NCBI GenBank assembly: GCA_036785325.1
Contig: JAXIVH010000002.1
Location: 10,310,786 to 10,374,785, forward strand
Reading direction: 5' to 3'
Length of the DNA stretch: 64,000 nucleotides
Source of the DNA: Urophycis tenuis
Taxonomy: Eukaryota > Chordata > Actinopteri > Gadiformes > Phycidae
Below the pieces are notes generated by a model, which saw only the letters and a list, made by a program, of their open reading frames with translations, was not told the origin of the DNA and searched no databases. Positions 21,880-33,598 of this stretch are shown piece by piece. The position numbers and the translations under genes were made by a program. Position 1 is the stretch's first letter; every line of letters begins with the position of its first letter.

Positions 21880-23510
21880 CAGTACATACAGGTATATTCA
21901 GCATCTCCTGAAACCCAGTAGGCCCTACAGCTTGGAGAAAAGATGGCCAGATCATCAGCATACATAAGGTGGTTTACCAGGGTGTTGCCAACCATGCATC
22001 CTGTTTTACTGGCTCTTAGTTGGTCAGATAGATCATTCATATAGATATTAAAAAGGGCAGGGTAAAGTACCCCCCCCCCCCCCCCCCCCCGTCGAACCCC
22101 ATTACCCACGCCAAATGGTGTAGAGACTGGCTTCCCCCACTTGACCTGCATGGTCTGGTTAGCATATCAATATAAAAACTTAGTCTGTCCAATAAAATAA
22201 TTTCCAGCACCTTGGATAACACACTGGCTAAGGCAATTGGTCTATAGTTATCCAAGCTCCCCACCTTGCCTGCTTTGTCCTTGATGACAGGCACCAAGGT
22301 AACAGACAACATGGAGTGCGGCAATAGGCTATGAGTCATAAAGCCTGTGAAGCAGATTGCAAGAAGAACTGCAGCCCTCGGACTTGCACATTTAAGGTGC
22401 TCTGCAGTGATCTGATCTTAGCCACTTACTTTGTTATCAGCTAGCTTTGTAGTTGCTTGTTGCACCTCACTACATGTGATTTCCACTGTGTCACTATTGG
22501 CAATGTTGCCCACTTTGTATAGATCACTTTTAACACAATTAAATAGCTCAGAGTAATGTTGCTTCCACAGCTCAGCTATCTTGCCGGCTCCAGAAACTCC
22601 CTCAACTGTACATGGTAACGATGTACTGACCCTGTTCAAAGCTCTCACCTCCTTCCAGAAGCCAGTAACATCGTTACCAAGAAGCTTCTCAGTCATACAG
22701 TCCTCTCTCATTTCTTGCTCATGTTTGTTGATATATCGAACTGCACTTTGCGTTGGTAAGCTTTTTGTGGTCTAAGATAGGTTCCTCTCTGGGCCTACCT
22801 GCCAGGACCCAGACCTTATATGCATACTTAGCTTCGGCATGATAAGAACTCACATACTTCTTTCACCCTGGCTTGATGCTCTGTCTTTTATTAGATTGAG
22901 TAAAGAATGGCCTACTGGCCTCATACACAGCTTCTTCAATATAATTACACATAGTACAGAGGTCCGTACAATGAGAACTATCCTCACAATTCACGTCAGA
23001 GCACAATATTGTATCTCTAGGTAAATATACATCCTCTAAAAGACATCAGTTCTACGAAAGTATAACATTACATCTTAATTTGTGAGTTTAGACCAATCCA
23101 GCTTAGCCTTAACATCACTATTAACTTCTTGTGACAAGTACCATAACAAAAGGGATATGGTCAGACGCCTGGACGCCTCATAAACAATCTCCATTGATCT
23201 TAAGCAAGTATGAGCATCAGCAGTGCTAATGCAGTGGTCAAGCCATGATGTAGAATGCAACCCCTCACTTATGTAGGAGTAGCTTACTGCATGTAGGAGT
23301 TTTTGGCTGGATAGTACAAGATTATTATCAGCAGCATGTGCTTGGCAAACAAGGAACCTTTATAAAGGCAAGTCTATTCAAGTATTCATCTTCATTTTGT
23401 TGTGAATCATATGGTTAGTACACATTGAGGATGATAAACTCTTTGTTATTCATTCTTATCTGAACAGCAATACACCAGTCAGCTTCAAGTCTAATGACAT
23501 TGATCATAGT
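21880..23510 (-). pseudogene. Decayed LINE (EN and RT pieces)
   Basis: Minus-strand fragments of a non-LTR polyprotein, read 23510 to 21880. An endonuclease end comes first (SWLDHCISTADAH, SDHIPFVMV in a shifted frame near 23140-23270). Next is a linker with GFWKEVRALNRVSTSLPCTV and KIAELWKQHYSELFN (22711-22418). The RT follows with VPVIKDKAGKVGSLDNYRPIA, then SPALFNIYMNDLSDQL and HLMYADDLAIFS (the YADD active site) near 21960. Frameshifts, stops and a C20 tract at 22071-22090 break it. The clade is uncertain. It is a molecular fossil. Confidence 0.75.
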
Positions 23511-23544
23511 GTCCATCTTTTTGTGCCAGATGTTGGCCACACCG

Positions 23545-23928
23545 GGCGGCACAGTGGTGCAGTGGTTAGCACTGTCGCCTCACAGCAAGAGGGTTCTGGG
23601 TTCGAATCCACCTGTTACCCGGGGCCCTTTCTGTGTGGAGTTTGCATGTTCTCCCCGTGCTTGCGTGGGTTCTCTCCGGGTACTCCGGCTTCCTCCCACA
23701 GACCAAAAACATGCAGGTTGGGGATTAGGTTAATTGGTGTCTCTAAAATGACCATAGGTGTGTATGTGAGTGTGAATGGTTGTTTGTCTATATATGTTAG
23801 CTCTGTGATAGGCTGGCGACCTGTCCAGGGTGTACCCCGCCTCTCGCCCATTGCAGCTGGGATTGGCTCCAGCCCCCCCGCGACCCTCGTAGAGGATAAG
23901 CGGTTTGATAATGGATGGATGGATGGAT
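23545..23928 (+). mobile_element. tRNA-derived SINE, copy 2
   Basis: It is about 95% alike the SINE at 7662-8039, with the same B box GGTTCGAATCC and GGATGGATGG tail. The A box reads TGGTGCAGTGG. No clear target duplication is seen. Confidence 0.8.
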
Positions 23929-23929
23929 T

Positions 23930-24476
23930 TTGGTCTTGGTGAATACATCGGTATGAATTTAAACACATTTGCATATCGTGACGTCACTGACAGTCGACAC
24001 ATCACGTTATAGCGGTGTCATATTCCAATGCATTGTTTTATGTAGGACCTATTGCTACGGTGCCTGAACACGTATAACTTTGAAGGGTGAGCCGCAGCCA
24101 TCAGAACAGACGCGAACCATTGAAGAAATTAAGCGAATATAAAAGAAAGGACGCAGCCTACGTGTGTATGTAGGCAATTTATATTCGCGATACTTACTAA
24201 AATATAATCAATAAGGTTTTATTGTGTTTGCATTAGTTGTTTGAAGAGCAAAAAAACAACCGGAAAGTCGGTCGGACTAAAAGGGAAAACAAATAAATAT
24301 TTTGGTCGGTCCTAAATTGGCAAGGTGGGTCAGGTTACGGCAAACTGAAATATTTTTAAGGATGGCCCGAGTGTGCGTGGCGAACTTATCGCATTACAGA
24401 CCAGCTTTTGCGATGTGTTTATCGCGAACGTTCACATCGCTATAACGATGAAAATTCGATTAATCGTGCAGGCCTA
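23930..24476. mobile_element. hAT-type right end; otherwise non-coding
   Basis: The segment ends GATTAATCGTGCAGGCCTA. Its inverse, TAGGCCTGCACGATTAATC, is a widespread fish hAT terminus. A GCGATGTG/CACATCGC short palindromic region lies just inside. The left end was not located. Confidence 0.45.
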
Positions 24477-24924
24477 ACAACTTTGCAGCAGGTTGTCAAC
24501 GACAGTATGTCGGGCTTTGTCACCTGCGTTGTTGCCCAAGCGTAGCCCCCGACAGTTATATGATCCAACCCTCATAAAGTTTACTTGGACAGTGTGGCCG
24601 CAGCCCCAATCGGTGCTCTTGCACTTAGAAAGTCAGAGAGGCTTAGTTGTGCTAGCCCCCGATCCATCCGCTTTGCGTGGTTCGAAATATCGCCTCACAA
24701 CAGAGCAATGGCGGCTGGTGAATTTAATTTTAGGGGGGGGGGGGGGGGGGGGATATGTAAACCAAACCCCTGTAGGAGGATTTTTTTTGTGATTTTCACA
24801 TATGAACGAAGCATTCTGGTGCATTCTGACAAAATAATATAGACAAAGTAAACTTTTTTTTTTTAAGTAAACATTTCCTTACAAAGACTAATGGGGCTGG
24901 GAACTACGTTTTAACTTAATTTAT
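24477..24924. other. Non-coding stretch with a 20-G tract
   Basis: No supported gene. Contains an uninterrupted run of 20 G at 24733-24752, a G-quadruplex candidate and also a typical sequencing or assembly weak point. Confidence 0.6.
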
Positions 24925-25361
24925 TTGCAGAGAACTATATACAATATGTACACTGAAGGCATGATGCCACCATAGGTTTGCAGAGAACTGTATACAATAT
25001 GCACACTGAAGGCATGATGCCACCATAGGTTTGCAGAGAACTATATACAATATATATACTGAAGGCATGATGCCACCATAGGTTTGCAGAGAACTATATA
25101 CAATATGTACACTGAAGGCATGATGCCACCATAGGTTTGCAGAGAACTGGATACAATATGTACACTGAAGCCAATATAACACCATAGGTTTGCAGAGAAC
25201 TGTATACAATATGCACACTGAAGGCATGATGCCACCATAGGTTTGCAGAGAACTGGATACAATATGTACACTGAAGCCAAGATAACACCATAGGTTTGCA
25301 GAGAACTGTATACAATATGCACACTGAAGGCATGATGCCACCATAGGTTTGCAGAGAACTA
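24925..25361. repeat. 53-bp minisatellite, about 8 units
   Basis: Head-to-tail units of 53 bp (GCAGAGAACTRTATACAATA ... GCCACCATAGGTTT), with unit starts spaced exactly 53 bases apart. A variant unit (CTGGATACAATATG ... GCCAAKATAACACC) occurs twice, alternating with the main type. Because 53 is not a multiple of three, the minus strand stays open in all three frames. This explains three overlapping open frames that are not genes. There are no spacers, so it is not a CRISPR array. Confidence 0.95.
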
Positions 25362-26414
25362 ACTAAGTTACTAAGTAACTAAGTATTAACTTGTGACCAC
25401 GTTAACTGGTGACCGTCAGCCAAATGCGTCTGTGGTTGTCGTAGAAACGACAGATGTTGAAAACTGGAAAAAGGGACGTAGCTGTCCTCGCAGATGCCTT
25501 TGTTCAGTTTCTTACCCGTTAACGTTGCAATGTGTAAAAACAGACCTGACTCGTCCTTGCAGTCTAACCCAGCCTTTATTTGTGTGAACGCATCAGGTAC
25601 TCCGTCTGGTTTTAAACGTCGCTTGTGTTTGTAAACAGGAAGAGAGCTAGTTAGCTCTTCCTGCTAAAGTCTCTATCTCTAATAAAAACTCTTTAATACA
25701 TTTGGTCTATGGAGCCTGCTTCAGTAAACATGTATCAGAAAAAATATTCAGCCTTTTCAATGGCCTTATAAAAAAAATAAACATTTTCATGGGAGTCGAA
25801 CACGTATAATCGTGGCAAAATAAATGAAAGACGAGACCTATTCCAGCTCACTACGAACGCACTGAGGATTTCTAATAAAATAACATATACAGCAGACAGA
25901 CAGACTGCCGTCTCTTTTTAACACGGGACGGTAACCACGTTAACTTGTGACCACACCTGGCCTGGCTCTGTTCCTACTAAAGTCTCGAATAAGTCTCTAA
26001 TACAAATATACATCTACGGAGCCTGCTTGAGTAAACGTGTGTCACCACACCACATTTAGTCCCTTTGAATAGAAAAAAATATGAAAGACTTCCGGTGGAG
26101 CGAGCACCTAAGATGGCCGTGTAGGGGAATCCGCTACGAAGCCGTTCACCGTACCCCCTCCTTTAAGTAATGATTGACATATCCTAAATACAAAAATATA
26201 AGCGTGCGGAGGAGTGTAAGTTAATATTAATATGCAACCAGTCCAAAAAACCCTTACACAGTACGGCTTGAGAAGTACAGCTCGACAGACTCAGGAGGGC
26301 ACAGAGGAGCGCATGGCGGCTACCGCGGACGCACCACAGATGGATACAGCAGCCGAGCATTAAAACGCTGCTGCAAGGCATCTCATCTAATATGAGCGGG
26401 TTAAAATCCGGCAT

Positions 26415-28514
26415 TTTCAGATCAGCCTCAAGAACAGATACCAGATACTACAGTCTGAAGAAGGGGATGGAGATGGAGATGTAGAGACTCAGTGGCAGCT
26501 ATCAAAAAAGACCTGGCTCGACACCTGCGAGGAAGTCCTCGGAAAAAGGAAAACAAAACATCAAGACTGGGTCTCCGCTGAAACACTCCAGAGGCTGAAA
26601 GAAAGGAAGGAGAAGAAAGAGAAAATAAACACAAGCAAAACTAGAACAACAAAGGGAAGGGCACAAGAAGAATACACCCAGGTTAACAAAGAGGTGAAGA
26701 AAAGTATTAGAAAGGACAAAAGGGCCTACATAGACAACATGGCCCAACTAGCAGAAACAGCGGCAGCACAGGGAAATATGAAATACCTATACATGACCAC
26801 CAAGAAGTTAGCGGGCAAGTTCCATCAGACAGACAAACCAGTGAAGGATAAACAGGGAAACATAATTCCAACCATTCAGGACCAGCGGAGAAGATGGGCC
26901 GAACACTTCAAAGAAGTCCTGAATCAACCGGTACCAGTAGAAAGACCGGACATACCACCAGCAGACACAGTTTTACCAATAAATTGTGAGAAACCCAGCA
27001 AGACAGAGATTAGGAAGGCTATCAAGGCACTGAAGTCAGGAAAAGCTGCAGGGCCAGATGGAATACCAGCAGAGGCAATGAAGGCCGACCTAACAACCAC
27101 CACTGACATGCTCCACAGACTCTTCACCAGAGTCTGGAAGGAAGAGAAGGTACCTGAGAACTGGAAGGAGGGAGTCATCATCAAAATAACAAAAAAAGGA
27201 GATCTCACCAACTGTAACAACTACAGGGGAATCATGCTCCTCTCTGTACCAGGCAAAGTCCTGAACAGAATTCTACTGGAAAGAATGAAAACAGCAGTTG
27301 ATCCCCTGCTCCGAGACCAGCAGGCAGGCTTCCGCAGTAATAGATCCTGTACTGACCAAACTGCCACCCTACGCATCATAGTAGAGCAATCAATAGAATG
27401 GAACTCCTCCATATACATCAACTTCATCGACTATGAAAAGGCATTTGATAGTGTGGACAGAGATACCCTGTGGAAGCTAATGAGGCACTATGGTGTACCG
27501 GAGAAGATCATCTCCCTGGTCCAGAACACCTACCAGGGAATGTCCTGCAGGGTCTTACATGCAGGCCAGATGACAGACAGTTTTGAGGTCAAGTCTGGAG
27601 TGCGACAGGGATGTCTACTGTCGCCCTTCCTGTTTCTTCTTGTTATTGACTGGATAATGAAGACCACCACAACAGGAAGGAAGAATGGCATACAGTGGAC
27701 TCTCTGGTCACAACTTGATGACCTTGATTTTGCTGACGATCTGGCCCTTCTGTCACACAGCCATAATCACATGCAGGACAAGACCACCCAGCTAAAAACA
27801 ACATCTCTTAGAGCAGGCCTCAGGATAAACAAGGAGAAGACCAAACTGATGAGGATTAACACCCCGACAAACACCCCCGTCACCATAGACGGCAGACCCA
27901 TCAAAGAAGTTGACTCCTTCACTTACCTTGGCAGTATTATCGATAAACAGGGTGGCACAGACAGCGATGTCACTGCCAGGGTAGGCAAAGCTAGAGCAGC
28001 CTTCATTATCCTGAAGAACATCTGGGCCTCAAGGGAAATATCTACACCAACGAAGGTGCGCATCTTCAACTCCAACGTCAAAAGTGTCCTTCTCTATGGA
28101 TCAGAGATGTGGAGAATGACAAAAAAGACGACGCAGAAGATACAGACATTCATTAACAGCTGTCTGAGGCGCATATACAAAATAAGGTGGCCGGACAAGA
28201 TCAGCAACAAGGAGCTGTGGCAAAGAGGGAACCAGGAACCGGTAGAGAGCCAGATCCGGAGAAGGAAGTGGGGATGGATTGGCCACACCCTGCGCAAACC
28301 AGCAGCTACCACCACACGCCAGGCCCTGACTTGGAACCCCCAGGGGAAGCGGAAGAGAGGAAGGCCCAAAAACAGCTGGAGGCGGGAAACAGAAGGAGAG
28401 CTGAAAAGACAGGGTACCAGCTGGGGAGAGGCGGAGAAAGCAGCCCAAAGCCGTGCTGGATGGAGAAGAGTCGTCGATGGCCTATGCTCCATGGGGAGTC
28501 ACGGGCATGAATGA
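26415..28514 (+). CDS. LINE reverse transcriptase, open but 5'-truncated
   Basis: About 699 codons are open from the insertion point to the stop. The RT domain is complete: GKAAGPDGIPAEAM, NNYRGIMLLSVPGKV, FIDYEKAFDSVDR, SGVRQGCLLSPFLF and the catalytic DLDFADDLALL. After it come the KVDSFTYLGS-type thumb (KEVDSFTYLGSIIDKQGG), the INSCLRRIYKIRWPD region and a C-terminus ending GLCSMGSHGHE. The endonuclease is missing by truncation, so autonomous movement is impossible and no promoter of its own is seen. In other fish such proteins are annotated under names like craniofacial development protein 2-like. The clade (I/Nimb-like or RTE-like) is not settled. Confidence 0.85.
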   Translation, partial: FQISLKNRYQILQSEEGDGDGDVETQWQLSKKTWLDTCEEVLGKRKTKHQDWVSAETLQRLKERKEKKEKINTSKTRTTKGRAQEEYTQVNKEVKKSIRKDKRAYIDNMAQLAETAAAQGNMKYLYMTTKKLAGKFHQTDKPVKDKQGNIIPTIQDQRRRWAEHFKEVLNQPVPVERPDIPPADTVLPINCEKPSKTEIRKAIKALKSGKAAGPDGIPAEAMKADLTTTTDMLHRLFTRVWKEEKVPENWKEGVIIKITKKGDLTNCNNYRGIMLLSVPGKVLNRILLERMKTAVDPLLRDQQAGFRSNRSCTDQTATLRIIVEQSIEWNSSIYINFIDYEKAFDSVDRDTLWKLMRHYGVPEKIISLVQNTYQGMSCRVLHAGQMTDSFEVKSGVRQGCLLSPFLFLLVIDWIMKTTTTGRKNGIQWTLWSQLDDLDFADDLALLSHSHNHMQDKTTQLKTTSLRAGLRINKEKTKLMRINTPTNTPVTIDGRPIKEVDSFTYLGSIIDKQGGTDSDVTARVGKARAAFIILKNIWASREISTPTKVRIFNSNVKSVLLYGSEMWRMTKKTTQKIQTFINSCLRRIYKIRWPDKISNKELWQRGNQEPVESQIRRRKWGWIGHTLRKPAATTTRQALTWNPQGKRKRGRPKNSWRRETEGELKRQGTSWGEAEKAAQSRAGWRRVVDGLCSMGSHGHE

Positions 28515-28517
28515 ATG
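26415..28517 (+). mobile_element. 5'-truncated LINE inside L1 ORF1
   Basis: It is bounded by a 12-bp direct repeat, AAAATCCGGCAT (26403-26414 and 28518-28529), and ends in ATGAATGAATG, a short-repeat tail of the kind I- or RTE-like LINEs leave. Only the 3' part of the element is present. The 5' start of the same type of element appears at 61339-61763. Confidence 0.85.
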
Positions 28518-29143
28518 AAAATCCGGCATGGATGCAGTTCAAGCTGGGAGCTCGAGTGACTGAAGTTGAGACTCGTATTTCGGCCCTGGAAGATCAAGAT
28601 CAAGGTCTGAGTGTCGCGGTGGGCGCAGCTACGAATACAATCGCCCAACTTCAGGAAAAAGTAACATATTTAGAAGACGCCGGCCGCTGTAATAATGTTC
28701 ATAGAGTTGGAGTAGTGGAGAGTGCCGAAGGAGGAGACATGCACAAGTTTATACGGACATTTCTGGAGGAAGCATTGGATATCGAAATTGGCCCGGACTT
28801 CGAGATCGAGCCCGCCCACAGAACAGGTCAGCGGAGCAACAGAGACCGGCACATCCTGGTACGTTTCCTGAGATTTGGAGCCAGAGAAGCAGTGCTAAGG
28901 GCGGCCCGGGAGAAGGAGCGTGTGGAGTGGAGAGGCAAGCGGGTATCTGTTTTCCAGGACCTCTCACAGGACGTTATTCAGAGGCGCAAAAAGTTTGATG
29001 GAGTAAAGAAGCAGCTGCAGGAGAAGGGCCTCCGGTACACCATGCTATACCCGGCCGTGCTGAGAGTTGTGGCGGATAATATCCGACATACCTTTGCTTC
29101 TCCAGAGGAGGTGAGAAGCTTCATTTCTAAGAGAGCCTCATGA

Positions 29144-29493
29144 AGATCCCAGCGTGACACTGAGGATATTTTTGATCACTGGACATGTCGGCGGAGCCGT
29201 TTCTAGGCCCCGTTTAGATGAGCCATCACGTGAGTCATCTTGTGTTTTCCAGGTGGTCATATTGGGATTTATTATCAGATATAGGAACATCTATAACCTA
29301 TTGTGCAGCATGCTTGTGTTCACCATGTTTAAAGGTGCAAAGAAGTTATTTTGTAATATTGCTGCATTTGTTCCTTCTCAGGAAGAGTCAATAACTGCAT
29401 AATAACAGCAGATATATTATATAATCCTGGAGTTTTACTTTTTCTTTTTTGGGACTGGAGTATAAGTAAAGGACATTAATTCCTGTTCTTTAT
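29144..29493 (+). other. L1 inter-ORF region, left part
   Basis: Non-coding sequence between the L1 ORF1 stop and a MITE insertion. No gene or clear regulatory site is seen. Confidence 0.5.
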
Positions 29494-29947
29494 TAGCCTG
29501 GGAATTCCCATGCTGCTTTGCGCGCGATTTCATTCTCACTGCAAAGACAGCCTGGAAACCACCGCCCTTATTTTCCCCTGAGTTAGGGAACCAATCACAG
29601 AACGGGGGGCAGCAAGACGATGAAGACGTCTATGCGTGACACTGAAGCTTGTAGCGTGTTAATCCAACATGGCAGCGGACACAACGTTACCGTTCGATGC
29701 AGCCTTAGAAAGTGTATTAAGTAACTTTTGTAGCAATTAATGTAATTTTAGTAGCTAATTTCTAGTAGCAATTGGCTATGAATCGCGCGCAAAGCAGCAT
29801 GTGAAGAACCAGACGCCATTTGATAGACATTCGTAGCGCCCAATAAACGGCTCTAGGCATTCGTAAACCACGCCTCAAATACGAGAAAATGCACACCTAG
29901 TTCCCAGACCACCATCTCATCGAGATGTGGACGCGTCAGCCAGGCTA
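29494..29947. mobile_element. 454-bp MITE with 9-bp target duplication
   Basis: Ends are TAGCCTGG and CCAGGCTA. A 9-bp direct repeat, GTTCTTTAT, flanks it (29485-29493 and 29948-29956). A second, internal inverted pair (ATGCTGCTTTGCGCGCGAT near 29511 and its inverse near 29780) makes most of it fold back. No coding content. A 9-bp duplication would fit Mutator-like elements, but the terminal repeat is too short to classify. Confidence 0.7.
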
Positions 29948-29956
29948 GTTCTTTAT

Positions 29957-30345
29957 AGGGATTGGGTTTTTGGACTTGGTTGCTTGTGCAAAATACATGC
30001 CTAGTTAAGTTCTGTGCATGATAATAGGTGAGTGAACTTGGGGGGGGGGGGGGGGGGGGGTGTTTGGTGGGTCAGGACTTCAAGCTTCACGGACGTACTA
30101 TCCCGTTGTTTTGGTTTAAGGGGTTGTGGAGAACCATTCTGTTTTGTCAAGGTTCTCACATGTGTGTCCCGGTTTCTATGTGTGGGTTTGTTTTTGTTTT
30201 TGTTTTAATTTTTTTTATGTTTCATATTCTTACGCAGGGAGACATTAAACTCAGGTCATTTCTCACTTGGTGCCACCCTTACTGGCATATTTCTCAGAGC
30301 TTGACAGGATGGTTGAGGGTAAAATAGTAAAAGTGTTGTGTTCAT
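29957..30345 (+). other. L1 inter-ORF region, right part, with G-tract
   Basis: Leads to the ORF2 start at 30346. It contains about 22 consecutive G at 30039-30060. No gene seen. Confidence 0.5.
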
Positions 30346-33300
30346 ATGGCAGGCATGCTTAAATTACTATCATGGAACATTAAAGGGGCAAACCTTGCTA
30401 TTAAGAGGAAGAAGCTTCTCCTATATCTAAAACAAAAGAAAGACATCTGCTTTTTGCAGGAGACCCATTTAAATAATGAAGAGTCAACTAAACTACAAAG
30501 GGATTGGGTTGGTAAAATATTTTATAGTGCCTATTCATCTAGCCAGCGGGGCGTCTGTATACTATTTCGTAAAAAATTTAAACATTACTATCCACAAACA
30601 ACTCTCTGACAAGGAAGGCAGGTGGGTTGCTATCAGTGTAGATTTGTTTGGCAGCAGATGCTCTCTTATCAATATCTATGCACCAAATATAGATTCTCCA
30701 GGTTTTTTTTTGCTGACATATGCAATGTTGTGAAACAAATGGGGAATACATACGTTATTATTGGGGGGGATTTTAATCAGGTTAGAGACCCGGCCCTAGA
30801 TAAGTCAAAAGCTGCTAATACAAGATTAGTAAGTAAATCTCAGGTAGCCATTGACGTTTTAGAAGAGGAGCTGGGTCTAGTTGATATCTGGAGGATTTTA
30901 CACCCCCAGGATAGAGAGTACACCTTCTACTCTAACCCACATGCTTCTTATTCGCGGATAGATTATTTCCTAGTATCTAAACAATTAGTGAGTACAACGG
31001 TTACTGCTTCAATTGGTAATATTGTATTGTCAGATCACGCTCCAGTTGAAGTGATGTTAGATTCTGGGTCTTTATCTGAAACCCCTAGAAGCCATTGGAG
31101 ACTCAACACCTTGCTGCTCCAAAATGAAAAATCCTGTAACTTTATTTGGAAAGAAATTCTAGAGTATTGGGAATTTAATGAAGGATCAACCAACCTCTAA
31201 CCCAGGTCTAGAATGGGATGCATTTAAGGCCTGCTTGAGGGGTCGCTTAATACAACACAGTTCTTATTTGAAAAAACAAACCACTATACGACTACTTGAA
31301 TTGGAGAAAGAAATTATAGATCTTGAAAAAATATATGTCCCAATCAGATCCAGCAGTGTTCACACAATTAAACAAAATTAAACTGGAACTAAATTATATC
31401 CTACAGAAGAAGGCAGAGTATGCATTGTTTAAGTGTAGACAGAGGTACTACGAGCAAGGTGAAGCGGCAGGGAGATTTCTGGCCCAGAGAGTAAAACAGC
31501 AATACAATCGCACTTTAATAACCTCTGTGGAGAATGAGAAAGGGACCTTAGTGACAGACAGTGGGGAGATCAATTAAACATTTAGGGTATTTTATCAAAA
31601 ATTGTATTCGTCTCAGGGTACAGTAGACATGGAGGACATAGATAAGGTTTTGTCACAGGTGCATCTGCCGGCCTTGTCTGAAGAAAAACAAAAAGAAATA
31701 GGGGGAGATAACACATTAGAGGAGGTTTAGCAAGCCATAAAAAAATGAACTCTGGGAAGTCCCCTGGGGATGATGGGCTACCGACAGATTTCTATAAGGA
31801 ATTTGTGGACCTAATAGCACCAAGGTTAGTGATAGTATTCAGGGATGCAATTGAAAGGGGCAAGATGCCAGAAAGCATACAATCGGCAGTAATTACTCTG
31901 ATATAGGGATGTAAACGGTTAATCGACTATAAGAATTTACTCGATTAAATTAAATTAATTGTCGACTAATTGAACATTGCATTCTAAGACCGTTTCCCAC
32001 AGGACGTACTTGAACGTAACCCGAGATTCTCGCGGGCCCCCAGAGCTAGACCTGACACAAACTTGAGGCAGCAAAAAAACAAAAAAAAACAAACATGAGG
32101 CAGTCAAAACGGAGTGGAGTGTGGGAGCATTTTAGATTAATTAACGATGAAAAAGACGCACAATGCAAACTCTGTGGTGCTACATTTAAATTCAACAGCT
32201 CTACGAGTTCGCTAAGATACCACCTGAACAACTTGCATGTAGCCATTCCGTCGCCTTCACAACCTACAACCGCTGCTGTGGTGGGAAGGCGAGTATGCGA
32301 CCACAGGAAAGCGGAGGGCATTACTCAGAGAATTTGCGGGATGATTGAAAGAGATATGATGCCAATTAGCACCACTGAGGGCGAGGGATTTCGGGAGTTA
32401 ATACAATCCATGGAGCCAGGATATAATATCCTTTCGCAAGCGACCATAACTTCCCACTTGGAAGCAGGCTACAAAAATAAGAAGGCTAAGCTAAAAACAC
32501 TGTTATCCGCTGCTAATGTGGCTATGACGACGGATTGTTGGACAGCACTGACTACAGAAAGCTACATCACGATCACTTGCCACTTCATTGAAAACGACTG
32601 GCAGATAAAGTCGGCAGTCCTTCTCACGGAGAGCTTATCAGAGAGACATTCAGCTGATAATTTAGCTGACAAACTGAACCAGGCTGTGAAGTCATGGAGA
32701 CTCACCGGGCGTGTAATAGCCTGTGTGCACGACAACGCTCGGAACATTGTCTCAGCAAACAACCCTGCACGAATCAGTTGGAAATCAGTTTGTTGCTTTG
32801 CTCATACTTTAAATCTGGCCGTCAATGACGGATTCGCTGCTGCTGGTGTAAACCGAGTAATTGCAGCTGCTGGCAGGTTGGTCAAGCACTTCAATCACAG
32901 CACACCAGCAACGAAAGTGCTAGAAGCAAAACAAAAACAAATGCAGCTACCAGCTCATCGGCTCATTCAGTCCTGTAAAACCAGGTGGAACTCTGTACAT
33001 ACAATGTTTGGCAGACTCGTAGAACAGCGATGGGCCGTGTGTGCTGTACTATCAGACCGCTCAGAGACCAAGCTTACAGATGCGAGGACGCTGGAGTTGA
33101 GAGACGACTTCTGGCAGCTTATGGAGGACATTGCACCAGCACTGGAGGCTCTCCAATGTGCAACTACTGTAATGTCAGCAGGTCACTGAGGTATCCATAT
33201 CCAACACGTACCCCATCACATTTAGTCTGCTCAACATGCATCTCAAGATGGCAAATGGAGACAGCAGCAGAGTGGCGGAATTCAAATCTAAAGTGCGTAC

Positions 33301-33598
33301 TTCGTTGGGTGAACGGATAAGCTATGGTCATTAATTATTTAAACTCTTCGATCACATTTGAGCTATATATATATTAACAGATTATGGGGTGAATAACTTA
33401 TCACCGACACATTGTCACAGTGTAAACTGCGTTTTTATGCAGTTGTACCCTTGTCATGTCAAACCTTATTAAATGAAACTCTGATGCTAGCTTTCTCCTT
33501 TATTTAATTTTAACAGGTTGAGTCTGAAGACCTCACATCAACAACACCAATGACAGCAACGATGCTGGACCCTCGGCATAAGCACCTGGGATTTCTAA

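Larger units (their letters stand above)
26232..29143 (+). pseudogene. L1 ORF1 protein, split and frameshifted
   Basis: The first part (26232-26414) opens MQPVQKTLTQYGLR and is split by a LINE insertion. The second part (28530-29143) contains a coiled coil (VETRISALEDQDQ, QLQEKVTYLEDAGR), an RRM-like segment and the conserved C-terminal domain (RHILVRFLRFGAREAVLRAA, FQDLSQDVIQRRKKF). This is the RNA-binding trimeric chaperone of L1 particles. Besides the insertion there are frameshifts at about 26360 (stop after AAEH) and about 28550. Confidence 0.8.

Noticed and set aside
24916..25344. Three overlapping minus-strand open frames with repetitive peptide
   Set aside because: They are the three readings of a 53-bp tandem repeat; the period is not a multiple of three, so all frames stay open.
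24925..25361. CRISPR-like array
   Set aside because: Units are contiguous with no unique spacers and the organism is eukaryotic. It is a minisatellite.
26924..28542. Minus-strand frames opposite the nested LINE RT
   Set aside because: Antisense by-products; the + frame has all RT motifs.
30476..30733. A separate gene overlapping L1 ORF2
   Set aside because: The frame (GRWVAISVDLFGSR...) is the continuation of the L1 endonuclease after a frameshift.
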